Assembly: GCA_963970005.1 (NCBI GenBank)
Contig: CAXAMN010003014.1
Span: 276,580 to 340,579 of the forward strand
Direction: 5' to 3'
Source: Durusdinium trenchii
Lineage: Eukaryota > Sar > Dinophyceae > Suessiales > Symbiodiniaceae
DNA length: 64,000 nucleotides
Below are positions 20,813 to 32,099 of this stretch, one piece after another; the first letter of the stretch is position 1, and each line of letters starts with the position of its first letter. The notes below the pieces were generated by a model. That model did no database searches. It worked only from the letters and a program-made list of their open reading frames with translations, and had not been told where the DNA came from. The position numbers and the translations under genes are program-made.

Positions 20813-22155
20813 TTGTTGGCTCCCATGGAAACGAAGCCGTTCTGGAGCGAAAGCCTTCGACAGCAGGTGGAGGAGCTGATGAACGCGCGACCGTCGACTC
20901 TCGTACCACAGACAGACCTGCCTGTGGTTCCGGATGACTCCAAGGAGACAAGCCTAATGAGATCCGAAGAGTTGCGAGAGGAACGGGGTTGGAGTGAGAC
21001 GAAACAACAAGGGCCTCGGTACGATGCCTGGTTGCAGCGACGGGGGAGGTCGCGTGAAAGTCGAGGGAAAAGAGAAGGTGAGCCAGCCGCGGACATCTCC
21101 CCTCACCACTTCCACCGACCCAGGAACCTCAGGCAAAGAAGGAGGGTGGAACAGTGGATGACGGACGGGATGACCTTCGGGCAGTCGCAGTTGTGTCGCC
21201 AAAACTACCAGAAGAAGGTTCCCATCAAGTTCCACTTCGTTGTGGGGACTATAGGACGTTTCAACTGGCACTAGGAGGCGGTGGTCGGACCTCATGGGTG
21301 AAGTGGGGGAAACATACAAGAGGTGGTTGGCCTCCGACCCTTTGACGTTAAGCTTACCGTTGACATTCCAACTCGACCGAATTCCTCGAGGTCATTAGAA
21401 GGCCGTGTGACAAGCCTTCTATAGCATCGCTGCCCCAGTCGCTCAAGTCGGAGATCATTGCATCGAGGAAGCTGACAGGATGCGCAATCATGCTGGAGAT
21501 CCTGAAGCGATTTGAGCCTGGAGCAGGACTCACAGAGAAGGCGGCACTGCTGAAAGCATTGACATCACCTACAACGGCATCAACGCTGCGGAGCTTCGTC
21601 TCTGGGCTCGAAATGCTGGCCAGGCGAAGGAATTGGGGGGTAGCACTTCCTGACCCAGTTCTACAGGTGGGGGCGCTGGACTCCATATGCCGCGTCATCC
21701 TCAGCAAAGAACCTCAGGCCAACTTTAAGGTGCAAACATGGAGGCACGTGACGATGCAGCAAGAGACCGTCAACCAGTTCTCACATCTCTTGCAGTCGGA
21801 GATGCAAACCCTGGCGCTGTCCACTGAGAAAAAGGAGTCGGCGGATGCGAAAGTGAAACAGATTCAGTCAAGCCCCGAAAAGGGACAGGTGAAGCCTGCA
21901 TGTAGGCATTGGTGCGCCAACACTGAATGCTTTCGTGCAGACAAGTGCAAGTTCGCTCACAGCTGGACGGATGTGGCTGACAAGGCATCAAGATGTTGGC
22001 TGTGCTCAAGTCATGAACAGCGCAAGGCAGATTGCCCAGCGGCGGAGAAGACCGAGAAGACCCTGAAGGCCCCGGATAAGACCTCCAACGATGGCAAGAA
22101 GGACCAGAGAAGGGCAAGGGCAAAGGCAAGAACACATCCAGTTCTCAACTCTTAA
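20813..22155 (+). pseudogene. Gag with CCCH zinc finger
   Basis: An N-terminal frame (20813-21274) contains EQWMTDGMTFGQSQL-like sequence and then breaks. The main frame (21490-22155) has MLEILKRFEPGAGLTEKAAL and the finger CRHWCANTECFRADKCKFAH, a C-x8-C-x5-C-x3-H. It is followed by CWLCSSHEQRKADC, in which the knuckle position expected to be His is Gln. The Lys-rich tail ends at a stop. A frameshift near 21270-21360 separates the two parts. Function in an intact element: RNA packaging into particles. Confidence 0.75.
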
Positions 22156-22339
22156 GGCTGATGCCAATGTTGGTGAACAAGGAGGTAAATCCACTACAAA
22201 CACAGCCCAGCTGCTGGCGCATCTGGGCGGAGTGGTGTTGGCACCGTGACCCAAAGTTTGAGTTCGGCATCGCGTCAAACGGAGGAAGGGAGTGAAAAGC
22301 CCTTGTTAGATCAAGGAGCAGCCAAGAGCGGGGGAGCAG

Positions 22340-22855
22340 AGAATCTCAGGGTGAGGTTGCCTCGCTGCTGCGGTCATTGAGGGTGGAAAAACCGGCAATC
22401 AGGGCGCTGGTGGCGAAGGTGTCCACAGAGGGTTGCGGTATCCTGCTGGATTCAGGAGCTACGCACATCCTCAGAGCACCCAAGACTGAGGATGAATGGA
22501 GCAGTGTTTGGACACGCGGTGGGAGACAGCACTGCGTCAGACGCTCAGTGAAGTATCCCCAATCGTGCCACTTGGAGAGGTAGTGAAGCATGGTGGAACG
22601 ATCAGCTGGAAGCCCGGCCGTTGCAAGATGAGGCATCCCACATTGGGTGTGATGGACATTGCTGTGATCTCGAACTGCCCCTACCTTTCAGAGCGAGATG
22701 GACGAGCCTTGATGGACTATATCGAGGAAAAGAATGTCAAACTGGACACCATGGGGATGAACTTCAGCTGGTTCCTTCGGCAGATTGGCATGGGGGGTGC
22801 GTGGTGGAAGAGCAAATCACGGAGGTCCAAAGATCAAGGCTTTGGCCGCTGCTGA
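22340..22855 (+). pseudogene. Retroviral-type aspartic protease region
   Basis: CGILLDSGATHILR (about 22435-22480) carries the DSGAT active site. After a frame change the typical downstream block PIVPLGEVVKHGGTISW and VMDIAVISNCPYLSERDGR follow (22555-22720). The frame break between them inactivates the product. Confidence 0.75.
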
Positions 22856-24590
22856 GCCGGAGCGATCGAATGATGATGATTGGACCATCATCAAGGGTGC
22901 ACTGGTGATCCTCTTGGCAGCACTGCTGTTTGCACGGCGACATGCAGAGTCGCAACTGGCGGACGCTGTTGCAGCTGCAGCAGTGCTCACGATCGTAGGA
23001 GTGACGCTGGTGAGAGAAGTACAAAAAAGATGGGACAGGGAAGGTAAACCGTTCCAGGGGACATGGCTCCAAAGGCCACGAGTTGCGGCGACGTGAGGTC
23101 CCAACATGAACCCATGTCGTCGAAAGAAGAAAGAAAAAGATCGGAGCTGACCAAGAAGACAGGAAGGGCCCAGAAAGAATGAACCTCCTGCAAGGGACCC
23201 CACTCTGAATCGGCGCATAGCCTGGAAGGCTCCCAACTGAAGACCCAATGTGGTCACGCGAACGCGAAGCCCCCGTGGCATGTGCATTGTGGGCCCCGAC
23301 ATACCCACGGGCGAGGCCGGCGGATTTTTGGTGGCATCCTATCACCATCCGCCCATCGGAAGTGCGGACAGGTGGCAAGTGATCGAAGGGTACGTGGTGC
23401 GTATCCATTTCCGCTTGAGGTACCAGTTCTGCCACCCGCTGCACAGCAGCTATCCCCCCAAGATCGCCAAGTAATGGTGAAACACCATGCAGGCCGCCCG
23501 TTTGAGGACAATTGGATTGAGCCGCGGGCACGGGAAGAGCGACGACAACAAAATTGAAGGCCGATGGATGGGCTACACCTTCTTTGAGATCCCTGATCCA
23601 AAGCGAGGAACATCGGTGCCATCATACTATGTGGGACAACGACCTGAAGGTATCAAGATGACCCAGAAGCACCTGAGCACCTATAGGTCTCCCACCAGAG
23701 ATGACGGTCATCAGGCCCCACTACAGCGACCACTGCGTCAGCGGCATCAAGTTCGACAGGGGTTGCACGACCACCTGGACTGGGATCGAAGAGTGATGGG
23801 AAGCAGCAGCCGAAAAGGATTGCAAAAGCGCCGCCTCCCATACCGGCGGCAGAGAGATGGGAGAACGCTCCCGAGGGCCTGAGGTTGGCGCTCGAGGCGC
23901 TGTCGGAGTCCAATATGGACTGGGATGCTCCCCCGTAGCAAGCTCTTTCGTCGAAATGGCCTGATGAGAAGGGCTATGGAACTGAAAGGTGGCCAGAGGA
24001 GGAAGTCCCACGTTTGTCACTGACACTGACGGTGGGAACAACACCAGCTGGTGGTGCAGCACCGCCAGGAGTACCTTGCTATGTGGCCACCCCAGCACCA
24101 GCTCGGGAGTCAAGCGAAAGCGGGACATTGTCGTCTACCATGCCCACATCTACCACCAACTACTCGACCCCGAATTCTACCCTTGCGCAGCATGGAAGCC
24201 AGCAGAGCGACCAGTCAGTGTTGCCACCCAACCCAAGGACTGGCAGGATTGCGCTGGGACGGTCTTCCTGGCGCAACAGTGGAACATGGAGATCCACCGC
24301 CTTTGAACGCAGAGGCACCGGCATTGCAAACTCCATGCCCCACGTTTGACATGGCAGCGGATGATCGAAGCTCGCTCAATGACTGGGACGTTGGTTTAAA
24401 GGCGTGTGAGGATGACGGCTTCGGAGTCAGGTGCATCGTACGATGAACATGATGGATACGACCCGTGAGCCGCATGAAGGTTTTGAGCCTGTGCCACAAG
24501 GCACACTTGATTTTGTAGAATGAACCCGTGCGAAGGGAAGAAGATCCTGGACTGAGTACGCCCCACACGTGGTTTGAACGGTGTTCAAAG
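22856..24590 (+). pseudogene. Residual internal sequence with a membrane-spanning segment
   Basis: 22842-23096 encodes DDDWTIIKGALVILLAALLF followed by a second hydrophobic helix and a basic end. It resembles the membrane tail at 13476-13992 only in general character. Fragments further on (VMVKHHAGRPFEDNWIEPRA near 23480, KRKRDIVVYHAHIYHQLLDP near 24110) are protein-like but unrecognised and in different frames. Polymerase motifs were not found. Confidence 0.4.
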
Positions 24591-24597
24591 GCGGAGC

Positions 24598-24705
24598 GCA
24601 TTCGGGAGAAACCTGATCCTTTTGCACTCGACATGACATAGCAGCATGGAAACATGCACACTACTGAAGACCCTCTTAGGCTGAAAAGTACATGTGCACT
24701 TTGCG
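24598..24705 (+). repeat. Right terminal direct repeat of the gag-protease element
   Basis: Copy of 20643-20750. It contains the shared CACTCGACATGACATAGCAG block and CATGCACACTACT. Confidence 0.65.
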
Positions 24706-25840
24706 GTACAAAAACAATACAATCGGAAACCCCAAACAAATCTGCACAGCAATTGCTCAGGCAGGCTCAATGCCCGCAGCTGCTCCCCGTAGTCTTCCAT
24801 CCTCGCCACGAGTTCTTTTACCAGGTGACACCAGATTTCATGCCACAACTCTGCGTCTCTACAAGTTTAAGCCACCGCAGGATGCCAAGCTCCGTGCTCA
24901 ACATCGAGCCTAAGGAGATAGGAGACCAGCATAGATCAGGCGACTGAGTAGTTTGGTGGTGGCTCAAACCTTCGGTCCGAGCCCGGCCCCTGCGGCCCCT
25001 GGCTGCTTGATCTTCTTCTCATTTTCTGCTGCAGTCCTTGGAGGACCCGCGCTGGGACTCGGAGGCCAATAGCTTCGAGTGCACTCTCAAATGCCCAAGC
25101 ACCTTTAACCCGATGCGAGGAACCAAAAAACCATGCTGCCGCCATTTAAGGGTGAGGAGGGATCAAAAAAGTAAAGATGAAGCAAAACATATAGTTCAGG
25201 GGATCAAGAAAAAGTAAACGTGAATCAAAAACATAAACGGACTCAAACGCGCGAAGGGGAGCGCAATATTCCAACTCGAAGCAGTGACCAAAATTAAAAT
25301 ATAAGCGCATCAAAAAACAAACAGTAAATCAAACTATATTTAAATACAAAAACTCTTATATATGTGTATATGACACAGTCTACTTCAGCCTTGAATACTG
25401 CAACCTTTCTCTGTTACCTGACCTCGGGAGCACAAGGCGTTTTGTTGTCATATTTACTACTTTTTGCTTTCCAGATGCCTTCAGCATTCTCATTTCAATC
25501 AATCTATCTACCTATCTCAGATCCTATCTCACTCTCTCTCTCGCGCGCGCACAGTCGACTTCAGCCTTGAATACTGCAACCAAGTGGTCCTTGTTGTGCT
25601 GTGTAATGGACTAAATAAAAAGAATACTGAACACATGACAACAATTGCCACTGCAGGCAGCACAGCTCCGCAAGCTGGCCACCTACAGGCAGCACAGAAG
25701 CCAACCGAAAGCCAAAACCACCAAAAGCGAACCTTCCTTCCTTCCTTACTTTCTGGCTTTGTTCCTTTTTTTTGATGCATTTATTTTTCTTGTTGCATTT
25801 TAGTGTTTTCTTGATGTTTTTCCCCAGATAGCGGAGCTAT
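24706..25840. other. Intergenic, AT-rich in the middle; no gene recognised
   Basis: 25150-25370 is AT-rich with repeated ATCAAAAA motifs. A ~30-bp segment (TTCAGCCTTGAATACTGCAA) occurs at about 25383 and again at 25559. CT/CG-rich simple sequence lies at about 25525-25555. Confidence 0.4.
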
Positions 25841-26960
25841 GGGGTTCTTACTTCAATGAGTTGCCCGTGCGTGCTTTCGAGACAGGTTGCTGGCGCTGGC
25901 GCTGGCTGCCGGCGCTGGCGCTGTGACGGTGCTGGTGCTGGGCGCCGTCTCCCGGTGTTGTTGCTGGTGCTGTGAGCTGGCTATCCGGCACTGTCATCTA
26001 GCAGTGCGCGTGGTGGAGGTTGGGCGCCGGCTGTGCACGTGGTGGAGACAGGGTGCCGGGCGCTGGGCGCCGGTGCTGGGTACCGGTGCTGGGTGCTGGT
26101 GCTGGGCGCCGTGAGCTGGCGTGCCGTGCTCGGTGCTGGTGCCCGCTTCTGACAGTGAAGTGAAAACAACCGCCGCTTCTGACAGTGAAGGGTGACAAAC
26201 TACCGCTTGTAGCAGTGAAGGGCGACCAACAGCGGAAGTGCCAGCAGTCATGGGCCGCATGAGCTTACTACGCGCGCAACATCATGCGGTGTATCGCTTG
26301 AGCGTTCTTCGTCTATTGGCGCTGTGGGGTATTTGTTCTGTTTTGGCCGACAGCTGTGTCAAGCGCTGTACTGTTTGCACGCATACTTTTGTACGTATAA
26401 TGTTCTATGCGCAACGTCAGGCTCTCAACCGACCATTGCATGCCACACACACAATAGTCGTGCTCGATACTGCTTGGCCTTGGGCGAGTGAAGCCTACGG
26501 GCTTTGCCGTTTGCGCGCATACTTTTGCGCGCGTAAACTTATATGCGCAAGATCATACGGCCTTATATAGTTCTACAGACAGTTGCTTCAAGCATGCTAC
26601 AAAGTCAATATAAAAGTGGCGCAATGACACTTACGGGCTTTGCTGTTTGCGCGCATACGCGCGCATAAACTTATACGCGCAAAGATCATACGTTGTTACT
26701 CACCAAATAGGGATAGCTATGGGGTTCTTACTGCAAATAAGAATGAGCTGCGCGCGCTTTCGAAAGGGTGTCGGCGCTGGTGCTGGTGTTGTGGTCCTGC
26801 GCGCTGGTGCTGTGAGCTGGCTGAGCGCGTGTTTAAGACGGGCGGCAGCGCTGGTCGGGCGCTGGCGCCGCTGCCGGTGTTGTCAGCTGGCAAAGCGCAC
26901 CGGCGCTGGTGTCAGCTGGTTGTGCGCGCTGTGGAGGCGCCGTAAGGTGGCTGTGCAGGC
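25838..26960. repeat. Duplicated ~875-bp-offset unit with GCTGGTGCTGGC minisatellites
   Basis: GCTATGGGGTTCTTACT followed by a GCGCTTTCGA-like block and a GGCGCTGGTGCTGG minisatellite occurs at about 25845-26120 and again at 26715-26950. Within and before the second copy, palindromic TTTGCGCGCATA...TATGCGCGCAAA blocks occur at 26510-26560 and 26637-26690. Confidence 0.6.
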
Positions 26961-27084
26961 TGCCTACATTCTTGTTCCAGCCAGTCGCATGTCAACAGGT
27001 CGTGGGATTCTGCCTAGCTATCTGGGTCTAGGCTGGTGTAATTCCCGAAAGCATTGCGAAGGGTTCTTCCGGAAAAATCTCTTG

Positions 27085-27360
27085 AACCTGACACTTCTAC
27101 ACTTACACTTGAACACTGGCACTTCTACACTCACACTTGAACACTTACGCTTCTACACTTACACTTGAACAAACTCTTACACAATGGCACAATGGCACAG
27201 AAGTATCGAAGTTTGTAAGTGTGAGTATCCCAGTGTAAGTGTAATAGCATCCAAGTGCAAGTATGCAAGTGTAAGTATCCAAGTGCAAGCATGTGTAAGT
27301 ATCAGTGCAAGTATGCAAATATGAGTATCCCAGTGCAAATATGCAAGTTTGAGTATTGAA
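27085..27360. repeat. Two opposed short-repeat arrays (CTTACACTTGAACA / AAGTGTAAGTAT)
   Basis: 27085-27175 has three ~28-bp units rich in CTTACACTTGAACACT. 27205-27358 has about eight units of AAGTGTAAGTATCCAAGTGC type. The second set is roughly the reverse complement of the first, so the region could form a large imperfect hairpin. Confidence 0.65.
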
Positions 27361-27454
27361 AACTTTATTGGGAGATGTCCCAATGAAAAACATTTCCCCG
27401 CTTTATAAATTCTCTTTAAAGGCGGAGGGTGGGACGAACAGCGTCAACCGAAAA

Positions 27455-27970
27455 TGCAACCCTCTGCGGAGATCGTGCGCGTCCAGGGAACGAAATGCAG
27501 GCGAGAGTGCGACTTGTCCGGTGCGCGCGCAACCCTCTGCGGAGATCGTGCGTGTCGAGTGCGCGAAATGCAGGCAAGAGTGCGATTTGTCCGGTCCGAG
27601 CGCAACCCTCTGCGGAGATCGTGCGGGTCGAGCGCACGAAACGCAGGCGAGAATGGCGAGAGTGCGACTTGTCCGGTTAACCCTCTGCGGAGATCGTGCG
27701 TGTCGAGTGAACGAAGTGCAGGCGAGAGTACAATTTGTCCGGTCCGCGCGCAACCCTCTGCGGAGATGGCGCGCGCGAAACGCAGGCGAGAGTGCGATTT
27801 GCCCCATGGCGCGCGCAACCCTCTGCGGAGATCGTGCGTGTGCAGGGCGCGAAATGCAGGCGAGAGTGCGCTTTGTCCCACGAGCGCGCAACCCTCTGCG
27901 GAGATCGTGCGTGTCGAGTGCGCGAAATGCAGGCGAGAGTGCGATTTGTCTCAACCTGTCCCACGCGCGC
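27455..27970. repeat. Seven-copy 73-bp tandem repeat
   Basis: Units begin CCCTCTGCGGAGATCGTGCG at 27460, 27533, 27606, 27681, 27754, 27819 and 27892. Spacing is 73-75 bp except one of 65. All frames are widely open because the unit is GC-rich, so the ~200-codon ORFs on both strands are not evidence of a gene. Confidence 0.9.
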
Positions 27971-27979
27971 GCAATCGGA

Positions 27980-28990
27980 TGAGAGCTGGCGATGGCGTAG
28001 GAGCTGGAAGATGACAACTGGCGACTTGGTAGTACAACTGGAGTGCGCGGAGTATCTGGCGAGCTGGAAGAGGAGAACTGGCGACTTTGTAGTGCAACTA
28101 TAGTATGCGGAGCACCTGGGGAGTTGGAAGATGAGAACTAGTGACTTGGTAGTGCAACTTTAGTACGCGGAGTAGCTGGGAAGCTGGAAGATGAGAGCTG
28201 GCGACTTCGTAGTACAACTGTACTAGGCGGAGTCGCGGAGTAGCTGGGGAGCTGGAAGATGAGAGCTGGCGACTTCGTAGTACAACTGTACTAGGCGGAG
28301 TCGCGGAGTATCTGGGGAGCTGGAAGATGAGAACTGGCGACGTTGTAGTACAACTTTCGAAAAACGGAGTCTCTGGGGAGCTGGAAGATGAGAACTGCCG
28401 ACTTGGTAGTACAACTTGAGGACGCGGGGTATCTGCGGAGAAGCAAGATGAGAACTGGCGAGTGGATAGTAGCACGAACCCTATAGGCGGAGTATGTGGG
28501 GAGCGTGAAGATGAGAAGTGGTGACTGGGTAGTACAACTCGAGTACGCGGAATAGCTGGGGAGCTGAAAGATGAGAACTGGCGACTGTGCGGTACAACTT
28601 TAGTACGCGGAGTAGCTGGGGATGACCCACAAGGGTAAGACGGCGTGTCGCTTCAGAGAGGACTGATTCGTGGTCGCGGAGTATCTAGCTGGGGAGCTGG
28701 AAGATGCGAACTGGCGACGTTGTAGTACAACTTTAGTCGGCGGAGTCTCTGGGGAGCTGGAAGATGAGAACTGGCGACTTGGTAGAGGGGAAATGTAGTA
28801 CGCGGAGTATGTGGGGAGCTGGAAGATGAGAACTGGCGAGTGGATAGTAGCGCCAACCCCATACGCGGAGTATGTGGGGAGCGGCAAGATGAGAAGTAGG
28901 GACTGGGTAGTACAACTCCAGGACGCGGAATAGCTGGGGAGCTGGAAGATGAGAACTGGCGACTGTGTGGTGCAACTTTAGTACGAAGAG
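27980..28990. repeat. Long ~60-68-bp tandem array
   Basis: About fifteen units with GGGGAGCTGGAAGATGAGAA, CTGGCGACTT and a TAGTACAACT / ACGCGGAGTA block. It starts right after the 73-bp array. Two neighbouring units (28190-28310) are nearly identical, suggesting recent expansion. Confidence 0.88.
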
Positions 28991-28999
28991 CTGTGTGCT

Positions 29000-30290
29000 T
29001 TACTATTTCCCTTTACCAGCAGCTCAAATGCTCTCGAAGATGAGCTGAGCTGTCACCGCTTGGCCGCCGGTGGGGGGGGTTGGGAGGCCTGCGCGCTACT
29101 TGGTTCACTATATCTACAGTGAAGAACTTCACCATTTCCCCTTACCAGCAGCAGACATAGACACACACACACACAAACAGGGACTCATACACACACAGAC
29201 ATAGAAACACACACAGAGACCCACACACTGCCTCAACTCACTCGACTCAACACTTCACACTGAACACTTAACACATAACTCACACTCTGACTTCATACGT
29301 GGTGAAAAATGCTTTCGGGCCACTCGTCGTCTAGTTTTTTTGATGCGTCTCCCATACAAGATTGGGCCCCAAGTAGCCAAGTCCCTGAATTATTTTGTCT
29401 TCCGGGGGTTGGAAACGTTTCTTCTCTCAAATGATGGTTGTATTCTCTATCCTGTCAGGCGAGCGTTGTGAGACTTTTACAGATAGCCTTGTTCTCCTTT
29501 TCTTCTGCCCCGGGCCTCTACCGCAAGTGCCAGATCGCAGTGGGCAGTGCTGGGCCCCAACCGCAAGTCCCAGATCGCAGTGGGCACTACCGGGCCCCAA
29601 CCGCTCGCGCCAGTGGGCAGTTTCGGACCTCAACACACAACACACACAACCACAAATCACAATCACAAACACACAGTGACAAACACACCATCACAAACAC
29701 ACAGCCAGACATAAACACAACAATATAGTTACCGCCTGTGTGTGTGGCATTTTGCATGGCAGGTGGTCACAGGTAGATGCCAACTGGAGGCACCCCGACT
29801 CGAACTCCCTAACATTAAAACAACAATCCCAAACCCGAGGACCCACAAGCAAAATCGAAAACCACAAAACCCACGACCATGGCAACCACAAAACCCATCG
29901 CCTCAGCTACATGTCTTCTTGGACAGGTTTTTTGCACTTTGGGCTGGGCGGTCGGCAATTAGTTCGACTTTTGCACTTTGGGCGCTGCTTCCAACAGCAC
30001 GGTCTTGGCGACAGTGCCCACAAGCTGCTGCAGGGTGGGGTGCGGTTGGTGGGCTTCGACTCCATGTGAAGCTCTTAAAGAAAATCAAACCCAAGTCACG
30101 TGCAAGCTTGCTGGTTGTTCTAACCCCCCTGTGTCATGAACCTGAACAAACCTCAAATACGGGCTGAGGCAAGCCTGAGAGTGCTTTTGCCCGAGTCGCT
30201 CGAAACGTCTAGATGGAGAAATGTGGCTCTTATTGCAGCAAAACTGCGAATGAGGACTGCAATGTTCAATGAACATGAAGGTGGCCATTC
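29000..30290. other. CA-rich and short tandem sequence; no firm gene
   Basis: CACACA-rich blocks lie at 29155-29225 and 29635-29720. A ~44-bp unit (CCGCAAGTGCCAGATCGCAG then TGGGCA) repeats about twice at 29520-29605. 29910-30068 has a plus-strand frame (SWTGFLHFGLGGRQL...) that might be an exon but has no recognisable domain. Confidence 0.4.
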
Positions 30291-30746
30291 CTTCTAGGTT
30301 GGAGGCCATCGCTACTAGGGTGGAGGCCATCGATAGTAGGTTGGTGCTCAATTATACAGAAGCCTTAAACCACTGTGAAGGCCCCCAAAACTGAAGGGAC
30401 CACGTCAAAGCCATACGCAACTCTCACACTGGCGGCGAGAATGCAGTAACCCTTGTTCTTTTTCTCCAGTGTTTGATTGTCTACCACCCATTTGGTCCCT
30501 TTGAGACTTTCGCTTAGCTTGTGCAAGAATCCTTAGACTCTGACTTCCTTCAAAACCCTGGAACCAAAACATTGCCCGAAACAGTTCTTCAGGTGATAGT
30601 CAAACTTGAATTTATGAATAGTTTAGGGGGCTGGAACACCATAAAAAACGATTCTGATTCGTCTGATTACTACTGCTACCATCACGACTACTACTGCTGC
30701 TGCTACTGCTGGTGCTACCACTGCGGCGACTGTCAATTACTACTAC

Positions 30747-30795
30747 AACCACCACCACCACCACCACCACCACCACCACCACCACCACCACCACC
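30747..30795. repeat. ACC trinucleotide microsatellite
   Basis: About 16 ACC units, preceded by a degenerate CTACTGCTG-type tract from 30665. Confidence 0.9.
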
Positions 30796-31344
30796 CGCTG
30801 GTTCCCACCACCGCCATAGCACAAAAAAAAGCTCTGAGACCCCGGCTTGAAAGGATTCCAAGGCAGAGGTGCATCGTCTGGAAGTGATGATATGGCCTAG
30901 ACGCGGGGCGGGCGCGTGGCATTCAGAGTCGGATGATGTCCATGACCACCCGGCTGCCCCTGGCTGAGCAGTTGGCAGCATCTCGGTAGGATGGTAACTT
31001 TCCGTACCTTAGATCACGCAAAGGGAATCTGGGCTATGCATGGCCCGGATGACAAGGCCTCAATTCTATCAATGGTATGATTTCCATGCTAGTGACACAC
31101 TGAATCACAATGAGCACTTCTGACCTACAGGCTATTCCGCTTCAGTGGATGCAATATGATGCTATGAGGCGGCCACCCCGAATAGCGAATGTTGTCCAGC
31201 AAAACATCCACAGTGGCTGCGGCAATGCCATCGCGCATAGCTCTTGTAATTTGATGTTTCCGGTACCTCATATGAAGCATTGTGAAGCAAATATAAAGCA
31301 CATGCTTGATGGTGATGATTCATTGCTGATGAGGTCTGATCGCT

Positions 31345-31555
31345 TCTAGGTTGGAGGGCATCGCTATTAAGTTTTGTGCAATCGCTATTGGGTTGGAGCC
31401 CATTGCTATTAGGTTGGAGGCTAACGCTTCTAGGTTGGAGGCCATCGCTATTTGGTTGGAGGCCATGCATTCTAGGTTGGAGGCCATCGATATTAGATCG
31501 GAGGCTATCGGTAGTAGGTTGGCGGCCACCGCTAGTAGGTTGGAGCCCTTCTAGC
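31345..31555. repeat. Array of the 21-bp interspersed repeat, reverse orientation
   Basis: About nine copies of GCTATTAGGTTGGAGGCCATC-like units, the reverse complement of the 19.2-kb array unit. Confidence 0.85.
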
Positions 31556-31561
31556 AGTAAG

Positions 31562-31794
31562 TCAGCCATGAGGGCCCCACCCAATGGCAATGGCTTCATC
31601 CAGCAAGCGCTTCCTCTCCTTTCTGCAGTTGTTTCTCAGTTGTTGGAATTGACAAATGTCAGAAGCCTCTTGTAGAAAAACTGGCAAGTTGTCTTCTTCC
31701 CTCTTGCTGCGCCTAGGTGCGAATCCGAGCTGACTCAAGACAACTATTTGTGGCAAAGAAGTGGTCATGCCCACTGGCCCACAGGTCATGCATG
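31562..31794 (-). CDS. Possible terminal exon, unidentified
   Basis: On minus an acceptor (CCATCTGTAG) is followed by an open frame with TSLPQIVVLSQLGFAPRRSK and a charged helix ending in AIGWGPHG before TGA. A neighbouring minus-strand open segment at 31841-32106 ends at a GT donor, but its phase does not match this exon through the 45-nt gap, so linkage is unproven. The 21-bp array lies immediately downstream. Confidence 0.3.
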
Positions 31795-32099
31795 CTACAG
31801 ATGGAAAACACAAAATGCAACAACATTAAAAGTTCACACCTCAACGCCAACATGCCGGCAATGCTTCGGGGCGTCTTCTTCAGATGTTGACGATAACTCC
31901 ATCTGTTGACGCAAGTCCAACTTTAAAGACCAAACAACTGAGCTATGCCAATGTCGCTGTTCGTGCCCTGCCTGGTGTTCTTGAAGAACCTCCTCGTCTT
32001 CTTGCAACGCAGCATTGGGCAGGCTCCTTACCCATTGCCACCAAAAGAAAGCATCAACAAAATGCCAGAAGGAGGGCATAGCCACAAGGTTCAAACTTG

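Larger units (their letters stand above)
20643..24705 (+). mobile_element. Gag-protease retroelement between ~107-bp direct repeats
   Basis: Direct repeats at 20643-20750 and 24598-24705 share GCATTCGGGAGAAACCTGAT and the next ~85 bases with few differences. Between them, on plus, lie a Gag with CCCH and CCHC-like fingers, a DSGATH protease, a membrane-spanning segment, and then sequence of unknown nature. I found no integrase, reverse transcriptase or RNase H motif in any frame. The repeats are probably short LTRs. No clear target duplication was identified. Confidence 0.65.

Noticed and set aside
27356-28017. Two ~205-codon ORFs, one per strand, with a repeating Arg/Ala-rich peptide
   Set aside because: They follow the 73-bp tandem array, whose unit has no stop in several frames. 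There is no start context or conserved domain.
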